A model generated the notes under the pieces. It did no database searches. It was not told where the DNA came from and was given only the letters and a program-made list of their open reading frames with translations. A stretch of DNA of 64,000 nt from Pararhodobacter sp. GTDB taxonomy: Bacteria; Pseudomonadota; Alphaproteobacteria; Rhodobacterales; Rhodobacteraceae. Both the position numbers and the translations under genes were made by a program. Shown here piece by piece: positions 35,629 through 43,795 of this stretch. The DNA lies in the NCBI RefSeq assembly GCF_034676545.1, contig NZ_JAUCBZ010000015.1, positions 1,395,001 to 1,459,000 of the forward strand. Direction: 5' to 3'. How positions within the stretch are numbered: position 1 is the stretch's first letter; each line of letters starts with the position of its first letter.

Positions 35629-38600
35629 ATGCGCGCTGACCCACTGAACCACCCGATCCCGCAATCCGAGGCCGCCGTTGTCGCGGATCTGATAGCCAAA
35701 GCGGCGCTGGACGGCCCGGCGCGCGCGCACATCGCGGCGCGCGGTGCCGATCTGGTGCGTGCAATCCGCAGCAGCACGAAACCCGGCCTGATGGAGGTGT
35801 TCCTGGCCGAATATGGCCTGTCGACGGATGAGGGCGTCGCGCTGATGTGTCTGGCCGAGGCGCTGTTGCGGGTGCCCGACGCGGGCACGATGGATGCGCT
35901 GATCGAGGACAAGATCTCGCCGTCAAATTGGGGGCTGCACCTGGGGCATTCCTCGTCCTCGCTGGTCAATGCCTCGACCTGGGCGCTGATGCTGACGGGT
36001 CGTGTGTTGGACGAGGGCGAGCCGGGCGTTGCCGGGCATCTGCGCGCCGCGGTCAAACGTCTGGGCGAGCCGGTGATCCGTGCCGCCGTGGGCCGCGCCA
36101 TGAAGGAAATGGGCCGCCAGTTCGTGCTGGGCGAGACGATTCAATCGGCGATGAGACGCGGCGCGGGCATGGAGGCGCGCGGCTATACCTATTCCTATGA
36201 CATGCTGGGCGAAGCGGCGCGCACCGAGCAGGACGCGCTGCGCTATCAGGCGGCCTATGCGACGGCGATCGAGGCCATCGGGCTGGGTTGCAAGGGCGAT
36301 GATATCCGCGCCAATCCGGGGATTTCGGTGAAACTGAGCGCATTGCATCCGCGCTATGAGGAAGGACAGCGCGAACAGGTGTTGCGCGATCTGGTGCCGC
36401 GGGTCAGCAAGCTGGCGCGGCTGGCGGCGCGGCGTGGCATGGGGTTCAACATCGACGCCGAAGAGCAGGACCGTCTGGTGCTGTCGCGCGACGTGATCGA
36501 AGCGGTGCTGGCCGACCCGGCGCTGGAGGGATGGGACGGGTTCGGCGTGGTGGTGCAGGCCTACGGGCCGCGCGCGGGCGCGATGATCGACTGGCTGCAT
36601 GGGGTGGCCACGCGGCTGGATCGCAAGTTGATGGTGCGACTGGTCAAGGGTGCGTATTGGGACACGGAAATCAAGCGCGCGCAGGTTCTGGGGCTGCCGG
36701 GCTTTCCGGTGTTCACCGCCAAGACCGCGACCGACATCAGCTATATCGCCAATGCGCGCAAGCTGTTGGGCATGACCGACCGGATCTATCCGCAATTCGC
36801 CACGCATAACGCGCATACGGTGGCGGCGGTGCTGGAGATGGCAGAGGGGCTGGATGCGGAGCTTTATGAATTCCAGCGTCTGCATGGCATGGGCGAGCAA
36901 TTGCACGATCTGGTGCATACGCGCGAGGCCACGCGCTGCCGGATTTATGCGCCGGTGGGGGCGCATCGCGACCTGTTGGCCTATCTGGTGCGGCGACTGT
37001 TGGAGAACGGCGCGAACAGCTCGTTCGTCAACCAGATCGTCGATGAAACGGTCCCCGCCGAGGTGGTCGCGGCCTGTCCGATCGCGGCGCATAAACCGCG
37101 TGCGATCACCAAGGGGCCGGACCTGTTTGCGCCGGAACGGGTGAACTCGGTTGGCCGTGACCTGACCGCCGCGCCAGACCGCGAGGCGATTTATGCCGCG
37201 CGGGCCGGGTTCGAGGAGCGGGTGTTCAAGGGTGGTCCGTTGCTGGCGGTGGCGGCTGCGGGGGGGGGCGGTGCAGGCGGTGTTCAACCCGGCCAGATCC
37301 ACGGAATTGGTCGGGCAGGTGCAACTGGCAAGCCGCGATGATGTCGAGGCTGCGTTGGCGGCGGCGCGGGTCTGGGAGGCGTCTGCGGATGAGCGCGCGG
37401 CGATCCTCAACCGGGCCGCCGATCTCTATGAGGCCAATGTGGGGCAGTTCTTTGCGCTGCTGGCGCGGGAAGCGGGCAAGGGCTTGCCCGATTGCGAGGG
37501 CGAGTTGCGCGAGGCGGTGGATTTCCTGCGCTATTATGCCGCGCGGATCGACCCCGGGATGACTCCGCGCGGGCGGCTGGTCTGTATCTCGCCGTGGAAT
37601 TTCCCGCTGGCGATTTTCACCGGGCAGATCGCCGGGGCCTTGGCGGCGGGCAATGCGGTGCTGGCGAAACCCGCCGAGCAAACGCCGCTGATCGCGCATC
37701 TCGCCACCCACCTGATGCTGCAGGCGGGGGTTCCCGCGACCGCGTTGCAACTGTTGCCCGGCGAGGGGGCGACAGTGGGGGCGGCGCTGACCAGCGATGC
37801 GCGCGTCGATGGCGTGGTGTTCACCGGCTCGACGGACACCGCGCAGATCATCCGGCGGTCGATGGCCGAACATCTGGACCCCGGCGCGCCGCTGATCGCG
37901 GAAACCGGCGGGTTGAACGCGATGATCGTCGATTCGACCGCGCTGCCGGAGCAAGCCGTGCGCGACATCATCGCCAGTGCGTTCCAATCGGCGGGCCAAC
38001 GGTGCTCGGCGCTGCGGTGTTTGTATCTGCAAGAGGATGTCGCCGATCACATCCTGCAAATGCTGTTCGGGGCGATGGACGCGCTGCACATCGGCGATCC
38101 GTGGCATTTGTCGACCGACGTCGGCCCGGTGATCGACGCCGAGGCGGCGCGTGATATCCGGGCCTATGTGTCGCAGGCGCGGCGTGAGCGGCGCGTGATG
38201 CATGAGTTGCGCGCGCCCGACGGCGGGCATTTTGTGGCCCCCGTGGCGATCGAGGTCCGTGGCATCGAGGATCTGGAGCGCGAGGTGTTTGGCCCGGTGC
38301 TGCATGTCGCGCGGTTCAAGGCCAGCGACCTGCCCAAGGTCATGGCGGCGATCAACGCGCGCGGCTATGGGCTGACCTTTGGACTGCACACCCGGATTGA
38401 CAACCGGGTGCAAGAGGTGGTCGAGGCGATGCGCTGCGGCAACCTGTACGTCAACCGCAACCAGATTGGCGCGGTGGTGGGCAGCCAGCCGTTCGGCGGC
38501 GAGGGGCTGTCGGGGACCGGGCCGAAGGCGGGCGGGCCGGCGTATGTGGCGCGCCTTGCCGCGCCCAAACCAGCGCCCGATGTGAGCGGCGCGGCGACAC

Positions 38601-39064
38601 CCGCCAATCTGAGCGCTTTGTCCGGGGCGGTTGCGGCAGCGCTTGCCGCTGGCGCGGCAAGCGATCCCCTTGCGATTCGGGACATGCCCGGGCCAACCGG
38701 CGAGTCGAACCGGTTGAGCGAGCATTCCCGCGCGCCTGTCATGTGCCTCGGCCCCGGCGCGGCTGCCGAAGAGGCCCAGGCCCGGGTGATTCGCGGATTC
38801 GGTGGCGTTGCGGTCTGTTCCGGTGGCGCGGTTCCGGCAGCGTGGCTGGCGCAGGCGGACGGCCTGTCCGGTGTGGTGTGGTGGGGCGATGCGGAGACGG
38901 CGCGCACCTATGCCAAGGCCTTGGCCTCGCGCTCCGGTCCGATCCTGCCGGTGATCACCGCCATGCCCGATATCGCCCATGCTTTGACCGAGCGGCATCT
39001 GTGCGTGGACACAACTGCGTCAGGTGGCAACGCGCAACTGTTGGTTGAAGCGGCGGGTGCTTGA
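35629..39064 (+). CDS. putA: Bifunctional proline dehydrogenase/P5C dehydrogenase, frame break at a G9 tract
   Basis: PutA oxidises proline to glutamate in two steps: an FAD-dependent proline dehydrogenase domain and an NAD-dependent aldehyde dehydrogenase domain. I take the ATG at 35629 (MRADPLNHPIPQSE); a TTG at 35527 is unlikely. The PRODH domain shows FNIDAEEQDR, LMVRLVKGAYWDTEIKRAQ and FATHNAHTVAAVLE. The ALDH domain (ISPWNFPLAIFTGQIAGALA, ETGGLNAM, and AGQRCSALRCLYLQ with the nucleophile cysteine) is in the next frame. The switch occurs at a run of nine Gs, 37260-37268; eight Gs would restore a continuous protein of about 1145 residues. No N-terminal DNA-binding domain is seen, consistent with a separate PutR. 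Annotated as one gene with a probable indel. Confidence 0.9.
37260..37268 (+). other. G9 homopolymer that breaks the putA frame
   Basis: Nine consecutive Gs at the junction between the PRODH and ALDH coding segments. Loss of one G joins the frames. It is either a sequencing or assembly indel or a slippery, potentially phase-variable tract. Confidence 0.9.
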
Positions 39065-39096
39065 CGCAGCGCGCAAGATCGCGGAAATGTCGCGCC

Positions 39097-39873
39097 ATGT
39101 TACCAATCCGCGACCGCAACCCCTCCGGGCACACGCCTTTTGTCACCTGGGCCTTGATCGCCCTGAACTTTGTCGTGTTCCTGTCCTACTGGCCGGCGGG
39201 CACCGAGGAGAGTGTGAGCGCCGTGTTCCACGCCTGGGGCATGGTGCCTGCACAAATTTCGGCGGGTGAGCGGCTGATCACGCCGCTGACGTCGATTTTC
39301 ATTCACGGTGGATGGTTTCACATCGGCCTCAACATGCTGTTTTTGCGCATCTTTGGCGACAATCTGGAATTCGAGATGGGGGCCTTGCCGTTTCTGGGCT
39401 TTTATCTGGCCTGCGGGTTGATCGCGGCGATGATGCAATATGTCGCAGCGATTGACAGCCCGGTGCCTGTGGCGGGCGCGTCGGGGGCCGTGGCGGGGGT
39501 CATGGGGGGCTATTTGCTGATGTTCCCGCGCGCCCGCGTCGAGCTGATGCTCTATCTGGTGGTGACGATGCGGGTGGTCGCGGTGCCGGCGTGGTTTCTG
39601 TTGAGCCTGTGGTTCACGCTTCAGGTTTGGGGCGGGTTATCGACGCCGCCGTCCTCGACCTCGGTTGCGTTCTGGGCGCATATCGGTGGATTTCTGGCCG
39701 GGGTCGGCATGGCCGCGCGGCTGTGGCGGATGCGTGGCGGCACGATGTTCTGGCGTCGGTTCCACGGGCTTCCGCCGCATCCGTTGGCGCAATTGTCGAT
39801 GCCTGTCGTGCGCCGTCGCGGGGCCGTTTTGCCGCCGCCCGTGGCGCGCGGTCTGTTTCGGCGCGATGAATAA
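39097..39873 (+). CDS. Rhomboid-family intramembrane serine protease
   Basis: A 258-residue six- to seven-helix membrane protein. The start at 39097 (MLPIRDRNPSGHTPF) gives the usual N-terminus; the frame opens at 39061 without support. The rhomboid features are FIHGGWFHIGLNMLFLRIFG (HxxxN region, residues 70-90), the active-site GASGAVAGVMGGYLLMFP with catalytic serine near residue 141, and AFWAHIGGFLAGVGMA with the catalytic histidine near residue 200. It would cleave within membranes; substrates are unknown. It follows putA by 32 bases on the same strand, and converges with the nrsF-like gene 16 bases further on. Confidence 0.9.
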   Translation: MLPIRDRNPSGHTPFVTWALIALNFVVFLSYWPAGTEESVSAVFHAWGMVPAQISAGERLITPLTSIFIHGGWFHIGLNMLFLRIFGDNLEFEMGALPFLGFYLACGLIAAMMQYVAAIDSPVPVAGASGAVAGVMGGYLLMFPRARVELMLYLVVTMRVVAVPAWFLLSLWFTLQVWGGLSTPPSSTSVAFWAHIGGFLAGVGMAARLWRMRGGTMFWRRFHGLPPHPLAQLSMPVVRRRGAVLPPPVARGLFRRDE

Positions 39874-39889
39874 CCCGTGAAAGCCTCGG

Positions 39890-40522
39890 CTACCACCGCA
39901 ACCAGCGCGGCCCGATCACGGCGCCGATCGCGACCATGATCAGGATGTTCAGCCCGTAGGCGGGGCCAAAGAACAGCAGCGAATCCTCAGGGCAATGCAG
40001 CGAATACACCGCCGTGCCCGCCGCCCCTGCCAGCAACCCGGCGGCCGCCCCTGCCTGACGCAGGTTTGCCGGCGCGCCCGATTTCATGGCCCAGATCACC
40101 GCCGCAAGGGGCAGGCTGGACAGGAGCGGGATCGAGACAAAACATGTGATCAGGTTCGGCGTCTGCAGGGCGCTTTTCAACCCGGACCACCCCCCCGAAA
40201 GCAGCCCCTGCGCCAGTGCCACGGCAAAGCCGATGGCCACGACGCCGATGGTCGCCCATTGCGCGCGCGCCCGCGCCTCGGGGTGCGAGAGGCCGTGCGC
40301 CAGCCACAGCGCGATCAGTGCCAGACCGGCGGGCAGGACGGTCTTGATCAACGCAGGCGAGGCGATGGCGGCCGAGAGATCCGGGCGCACGCTCCACAAG
40401 GCAATCAGCGCCAGCAGCGAGACCAGCACCGCCAGCGGCAACGCCTGAAACAACCGTGTGCCGGTGGATTTCTGCGGCGTTGTGTCAGCCACCAGGGCGG
40501 CGATCAGGTCTTCGGTTTTCAT
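39890..40522 (-). CDS. nrsF: NrsF-like (DUF1109) membrane anti-sigma factor
   Basis: A 210-residue protein with about six transmembrane helices and the DUF1109 layout: a short cytoplasmic N-terminus (KTEDLIAALVADTTPQ), helices starting at LFQALPLAVLVSLLALIALW, and a conserved late segment LHCPEDSLLFFGPAYGLNIL near residue 175. In Caulobacter the DUF1109 protein NrsF inhibits the ECF factor SigF and responds to heavy metals; that role is inferred here from the tight pairing. It overlaps the sigma gene by four bases (ATGA-type) on the same strand, next to a divergent bufferin operon. Cysteine residues lie in helices near residues 140 and 177. Confidence 0.87.
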   Translation of the reverse strand: MKTEDLIAALVADTTPQKSTGTRLFQALPLAVLVSLLALIALWSVRPDLSAAIASPALIKTVLPAGLALIALWLAHGLSHPEARARAQWATIGVVAIGFAVALAQGLLSGGWSGLKSALQTPNLITCFVSIPLLSSLPLAAVIWAMKSGAPANLRQAGAAAGLLAGAAGTAVYSLHCPEDSLLFFGPAYGLNILIMVAIGAVIGPRWLRW

Positions 40523-41068
40523 TCAATCATCCTTTCCCGCAACCGCGCGAGAGATTTCAGCGCCCGATGCAACGCGACACGCACCGCCCCTTCGGTCATG
40601 CCCAGACGCGCGCCGGTATCGGCGGCACTCTCGCCGTCGATGCCAATCGCCCGCACGATTTGCGCGGCGCGTGGCTCCAGCCGGTCGATCACGCGGTCCA
40701 TGTCCTGCGCCTCGAACGGATCGGGGTCGGCGGGGGCGGGCAGCACGTCGATGAAATCCTCGACCGGCAGGTCGATCCGTTTCCCCCCGCGCGCGGAACG
40801 CATCCACCACCTTGTGCCGCGTCACGGCATAGAGCCAGGGCCGCAGCGGCGCGTCCTCGCGCCATGTCTGGCGCTTCATATGGATCGTCAGCAAGACCTC
40901 CTGCACGACATCCTCGCAACCTTCAGGGCCCAACGCCCCACCGCGTGCGCGCACAATGCCCCGCACAACGGGCGTGATCTCGACCAGGAGCCGCGCATAG
41001 GGCTGCTGCTCGCCCCGGTTCGCGGCGCGCATCAGGTCTTCCCAACTGGCATCAGCAGGCAGAGTCAC
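40519..41068 (-). CDS. ECF sigma factor (SigF-like), one frame break
   Basis: An ECF sigma-70 family factor of roughly 180 residues. Sigma2 is in the first frame: YARLLVEITPVVRGIVRARG, then CEDVVQEVLLTIHMKRQTW and PLRPWLYAVTRHKVVDAFR. Sigma4 is in the second: LEPRAAQIVRAIGIDGESA, then ADTGARLGMTEGAVRVALH and RALKSLARLRERM. They join at a run of six Gs on the coding strand (C6 at 40783-40788); five would give ...AFRARGKRIDLPVEDF in one frame. The start is uncertain. An ATG at 41140 lies upstream of the predicted promoter (41079-41104), so I take the GTG at 41068. It is paired with the DUF1109 anti-sigma gene and divergent from the DUF2282 operon. Confidence 0.8.
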
Positions 41069-41078
41069 ACAGTCTCCA

Positions 41079-41104
41079 TACGGGTGGAACGGACCACTTG
41101 TTAC
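41079..41104 (-). promoter_or_regulatory. ECF-type promoter of the sigma/anti-sigma genes
   Basis: On the minus strand, GTAAC (41104-41100), 17 bases, then CGTA (41082-41079). It has the same element and spacing as the divergent promoter at 41161. This suggests autoregulation by the ECF factor. Transcription would start only a few bases before the GTG at 41068, implying a very short leader or a slightly later start codon. Confidence 0.55.
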
Positions 41105-41160
41105 ACCGCCAGACGGCAAGTCCACGCGAAAGTTTTTCAAGTCACGGGTGCGTGATCCGC

Positions 41161-41186
41161 GTAACGTTGCTGTCTTTTTCTACGTC
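41161..41186 (+). promoter_or_regulatory. ECF-type promoter of the bufferin operon
   Basis: GTAAC (41161-41165), 17 bases, CGTC (41183-41186), then about 48 bases to the DUF2282 start. The AAC/CGT pair at this spacing is the hallmark of ECF promoters, and GTAAC resembles the element reported for Caulobacter SigF. The identical spacing to the divergent copy strengthens the call. Confidence 0.7.
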
Positions 41187-41234
41187 TTGTCGAGCAGGTC
41201 CGCAACGGATGCGGCCACCAACAGGAGAGAAACC

Positions 41235-41618
41235 ATGAACAAATCGACCCCGATCCTTGCCGCTTCGATCGCCGCCGCCCTGAGCATGGCGGCGGGTGCC
41301 GCCAGCGCCGAAAGCCACGCCGCCGCGCAGGAAAAATGCTATGGCGTCTCGCTTGCCGGTGCCAATGATTGCGCGGCCGGTCCGGGCACGACCTGCGCCG
41401 GGTCGTCGACGATGGATTATCAGGGCAACGCCTGGGAGATGGTTCCGGCGGGCACCTGCGAGACGATGGAAATCCCGGCTGACGGCATGGGCCACGCGCG
41501 TTTGGGCGTGACCGAAGCGACGCTGGCCGAGGGGTCGTATGGCCCCGGCGTGAATCGCGATCTGCCGGCCGGTTTGGATGCGGCGATTGCGGCGACCTAC
41601 ATGCCTGTCACGATGTGA
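41235..41618 (+). CDS. bufA: DUF2282 bufferin precursor (BufA-like RiPP)
   Basis: A 127-residue precursor starting at the ATG at 41235 after AGGAGAGAAACC. The signal peptide (residues 1-25) ends GAASA, followed by the DUF2282 core: EKCYGVSLAGANDCAAGPG, TTCAGSSTMDYQGNAWEMV, PAGTC. Four cysteines, Cys35, Cys46, Cys54 and Cys75, sit in the positions typical of bufferins, in which a DUF692 enzyme converts cysteines to thiooxazole-type rings that bind copper in the periplasm. A tail of about 50 residues follows the last cysteine without further cysteines, longer than I expect for the family. It is first in the operon, directly behind an ECF promoter. Confidence 0.9.
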   Translation: MNKSTPILAASIAAALSMAAGAASAESHAAAQEKCYGVSLAGANDCAAGPGTTCAGSSTMDYQGNAWEMVPAGTCETMEIPADGMGHARLGVTEATLAEGSYGPGVNRDLPAGLDAAIAATYMPVTM

Positions 41619-41689
41619 TCCGCCCTTTGGCCGCCCCGGCGAGGGCCGGGGTGGCCAATTTCGACCATTCCCGAATCAAGGATCGCGCG

Positions 41690-42532
41690 ATGACCCTGCC
41701 AGCGACCCCCGGCCTCGGCTTCAAGCCCGAGCATTTCGATCAGATCATGGCCCGGCCCGGCGCAGTCGGGTTCTATGAGGTTCATGCCGAGAATTACATG
41801 GGCGCGGGCGGTGCCCCGCATCACATGCTGGAACGTCTGCATGACGCGCACGCGCTTTCGATCCACGGGGTTGGCCTGTCGATTGGCGGGGCGGGGCCGC
41901 TGGACCGCGCGCATCTGGCGCGGCTGCGGGGCCTGATGGATCGCCACAAACCCGAGAGTTTTTCCGAGCATCTGGCGTGGTCCTCGCATGGGGCGGCGTG
42001 GCTCAATGACCTGCTGCCGCTGCCCTATACCGACCAGACGCTCACCACGATCTGCGACCATATCGACGAGACCCAAGAGGCGCTGGGCTGCCGGTTGTTG
42101 CTGGAGAACCCGGCGACCTATGTGACCTTTGCCGACAGCACCTGGCCCGAGACCGCGTTTCTGGCGCAGATCGCGCGGCGCACCGGCTGCGGGTTGCTTC
42201 TGGACGTCAACAACGTCTTTGTCAGCGCCACCAATCACCGCACCGACCCGCGCGCCTATCTGGCGGAGTTCCCGCTGGATCTGGTGGGCGAGATCCACCT
42301 GGCGGGTCACGAGGCCGAGGCGCTGCCCGACGGCCCCTTGTTGATCGACAGCCATTCGCGCCCCGTCGCCGACCCGGTCTGGACCCTGTTTTCCGAGGTT
42401 CTGGCCCGCACGGGCCCGCTGCCCAGCCTGATCGAATGGGACAACGAGGTGCCCGGTTTCGACGTGCTGCTGGCCGAGGCGGCGCGGGCCGAAACCCGCC
42501 TGAAAGGCGCGCGCCATGTCCGGGCCGCGTGA
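41690..42532 (+). CDS. bufB: DUF692 multinuclear iron oxidase (BufB-like)
   Basis: A 280-residue TIM-barrel protein of the DUF692/MNIO family, which modifies cysteines of RiPP precursors using a di- or tri-iron centre. The start at 41690 (MTLPATPGLGFKPEHF) gives the usual N-terminus. Metal-ligand regions are all present: FYEVHAENYMG, LSIHGVGLSIGG, SFSEHLAWSSH, LLLENPATYV, LLLDVNNVFVSATNH, VGEIHLAGH, LIDSHSRPVADPVWTLF and PSLIEWDNEVP, carrying the conserved His, Glu, Asp and Asn. It follows the DUF2282 gene by 71 bases and overlaps the DUF2063 gene by 17 bases. Its job here is very probably maturation of the DUF2282 product. Confidence 0.92.
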   Translation: MTLPATPGLGFKPEHFDQIMARPGAVGFYEVHAENYMGAGGAPHHMLERLHDAHALSIHGVGLSIGGAGPLDRAHLARLRGLMDRHKPESFSEHLAWSSHGAAWLNDLLPLPYTDQTLTTICDHIDETQEALGCRLLLENPATYVTFADSTWPETAFLAQIARRTGCGLLLDVNNVFVSATNHRTDPRAYLAEFPLDLVGEIHLAGHEAEALPDGPLLIDSHSRPVADPVWTLFSEVLARTGPLPSLIEWDNEVPGFDVLLAEAARAETRLKGARHVRAA

Positions 42533-43259
42533 CGCCCATGCCATGATGCAGGCGCGGTTTCAGGCCGCGCTCTGGTCGCCCGAGACCCCCGAGGGGTTGG
42601 GCGCGGCCTGCGCGAATGACCGCCGCTTTCTGGTCTATCGCAACAACGTGCAGCATGGGCTGTGCAGCGCTCTGCGGCAACGATTCCCGGTGGTTGACCG
42701 GCTGGTCGGCACTGAGTTCTTCACCGCCATGGCCCGTGTTTTCGCCGCGCGGCATCCGCCCGAAACCCCGGTTCTGATCGACTGGGGCGGTGAGTTTCCG
42801 GCATTTCTGCAAGGGTTTCCGCCGGTCGCCAAGCTGCCCTATCTGCCCGATGTCGCACGGCTGGAACTGGCGCGGGGCCGCGCCTATCACGCCGCCGATG
42901 CGCCCACCGCTGACCCCGCCGCCTTGCTTGCGGGCGATCCCTCGGGGTTGCGCCTGACCCTCGCGCCATCGGTCAGCGCCTTTGCCAGCCGATTCCCCGC
43001 GGTGACGATCTGGGCCAACAACCAGCCCGGCACCAGCCAGCAGCCGGTTCCCAAAGGCCCCGAATACGCGCTGATCGGGCGCACGCCGCACTTTGACGTG
43101 CCGGTCCTTGCGCTGGACGCGGCGCAACACGCGATCCTTGTCGCCCTCCTCGACGGCGCGCCCTTGGGCGAGGCCGCTGCCGACCACGACCCCACCGTTT
43201 TACTGGCCTTGTTGCTGCAACACGGGCTGATCACCGCCATCACGGGAGAGACCTCATGA
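42516..43259 (+). CDS. bufC: DUF2063 RiPP partner protein (BufC-like)
   Basis: A 247-residue protein with the DUF2063 N-terminal domain: FQAALWSPETPEGL, RRFLVYRNNVQHGLCSALRQ, then FPVVDRLVGTEFFTAMARVF and LPYLPDVARLE, the usual YRNN and FP-V-LVG-FF pattern. The C-terminal part contains HFDVPVLALDAAQHAILVAL, a winged-helix-like region that in related proteins binds the precursor peptide. DUF2063 proteins act with DUF692 enzymes, probably as recognition and scaffold subunits. It overlaps the DUF692 gene (17 bases) and the DoxX gene (ATGA), consistent with stoichiometric synthesis. Confidence 0.9.
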   Translation: MSGPRDAHAMMQARFQAALWSPETPEGLGAACANDRRFLVYRNNVQHGLCSALRQRFPVVDRLVGTEFFTAMARVFAARHPPETPVLIDWGGEFPAFLQGFPPVAKLPYLPDVARLELARGRAYHAADAPTADPAALLAGDPSGLRLTLAPSVSAFASRFPAVTIWANNQPGTSQQPVPKGPEYALIGRTPHFDVPVLALDAAQHAILVALLDGAPLGEAAADHDPTVLLALLLQHGLITAITGETS

Positions 43260-43717
43260 CCGACCTCAGCCACACCGTCACCGACCCGCGCAGCAGGGTG
43301 CTGCACCTGAACTCCTGGATCGGAGGGTTGGTGCCGCGCGATCTGGTGGCTCTGGCGGCGCGGGTGTTCGTGGCCTGGGTGTTCTGGCTGTCGGGGCAAA
43401 CCAAGGTCGATGGTTTCGCGATTGCCGACTCGACGTGGTTCCTGTTCGAGCATGAATACGCGCTGCCCCTGATCCCCTTCACCTGGGCGGCGGTCATGGC
43501 GACCCTCGCCGAGCATCTCTTTTCCGTGCTGCTGGTCGCGGGTCTGTTCACCCGGTTCGCCGCCGCCGCGCTCCTGGTCATGACCGCCGTGATCCAGATT
43601 TTCGTCTATCCGCAGGCCTGGGTGACGCATGGGCTTTGGGCTGCCAGCTTCCTTGCCGTGATGGCGTACGGGCCGGGGCGGATTTCCTTGGACCGCCTGC
43701 TGGGGCTGGATCGCTGA
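43256..43717 (+). CDS. DoxX-family membrane protein
   Basis: A 153-residue protein with four transmembrane helices of the DoxX type, marked by VALAARVFVAWVFWLSGQTK with the conserved lysine after the first helix, FTWAAVMATLAEHLFSVLLV with a membrane glutamate, and FTRFAAAALLVMTAVIQIFV. DoxX proteins are the usual fourth member of bufferin operons (GigT in Caulobacter naming, as I recall). The role is unknown; electron transfer or membrane export support has been suggested. It overlaps the DUF2063 gene by ATGA. Hairpins in the following 78-base gap probably end the operon. Confidence 0.88.
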   Translation: MTDLSHTVTDPRSRVLHLNSWIGGLVPRDLVALAARVFVAWVFWLSGQTKVDGFAIADSTWFLFEHEYALPLIPFTWAAVMATLAEHLFSVLLVAGLFTRFAAAALLVMTAVIQIFVYPQAWVTHGLWAASFLAVMAYGPGRISLDRLLGLDR

Positions 43718-43722
43718 CCTGC

Positions 43723-43774
43723 GGCTGAAATCAGCCATTGCCTGACTGTGCCGCAGCACTCTAACCTGCGGCAC
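43723..43774 (+). terminator. Two hairpins between DoxX and amidase genes
   Basis: GGCTGA-AA-TCAGCC (43723-43736) is followed by GTGCCGCAG / CTGCGGCAC (43748-43756 and 43766-43774) with a nine-base loop. No strong U-tract follows. Their place right after the DoxX stop suggests a boundary between the bufferin operon and the amidase gene, either as terminator or processing site. Confidence 0.5.
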
Positions 43775-43795
43775 AAGGTCAATTGGGGGTTTTTC

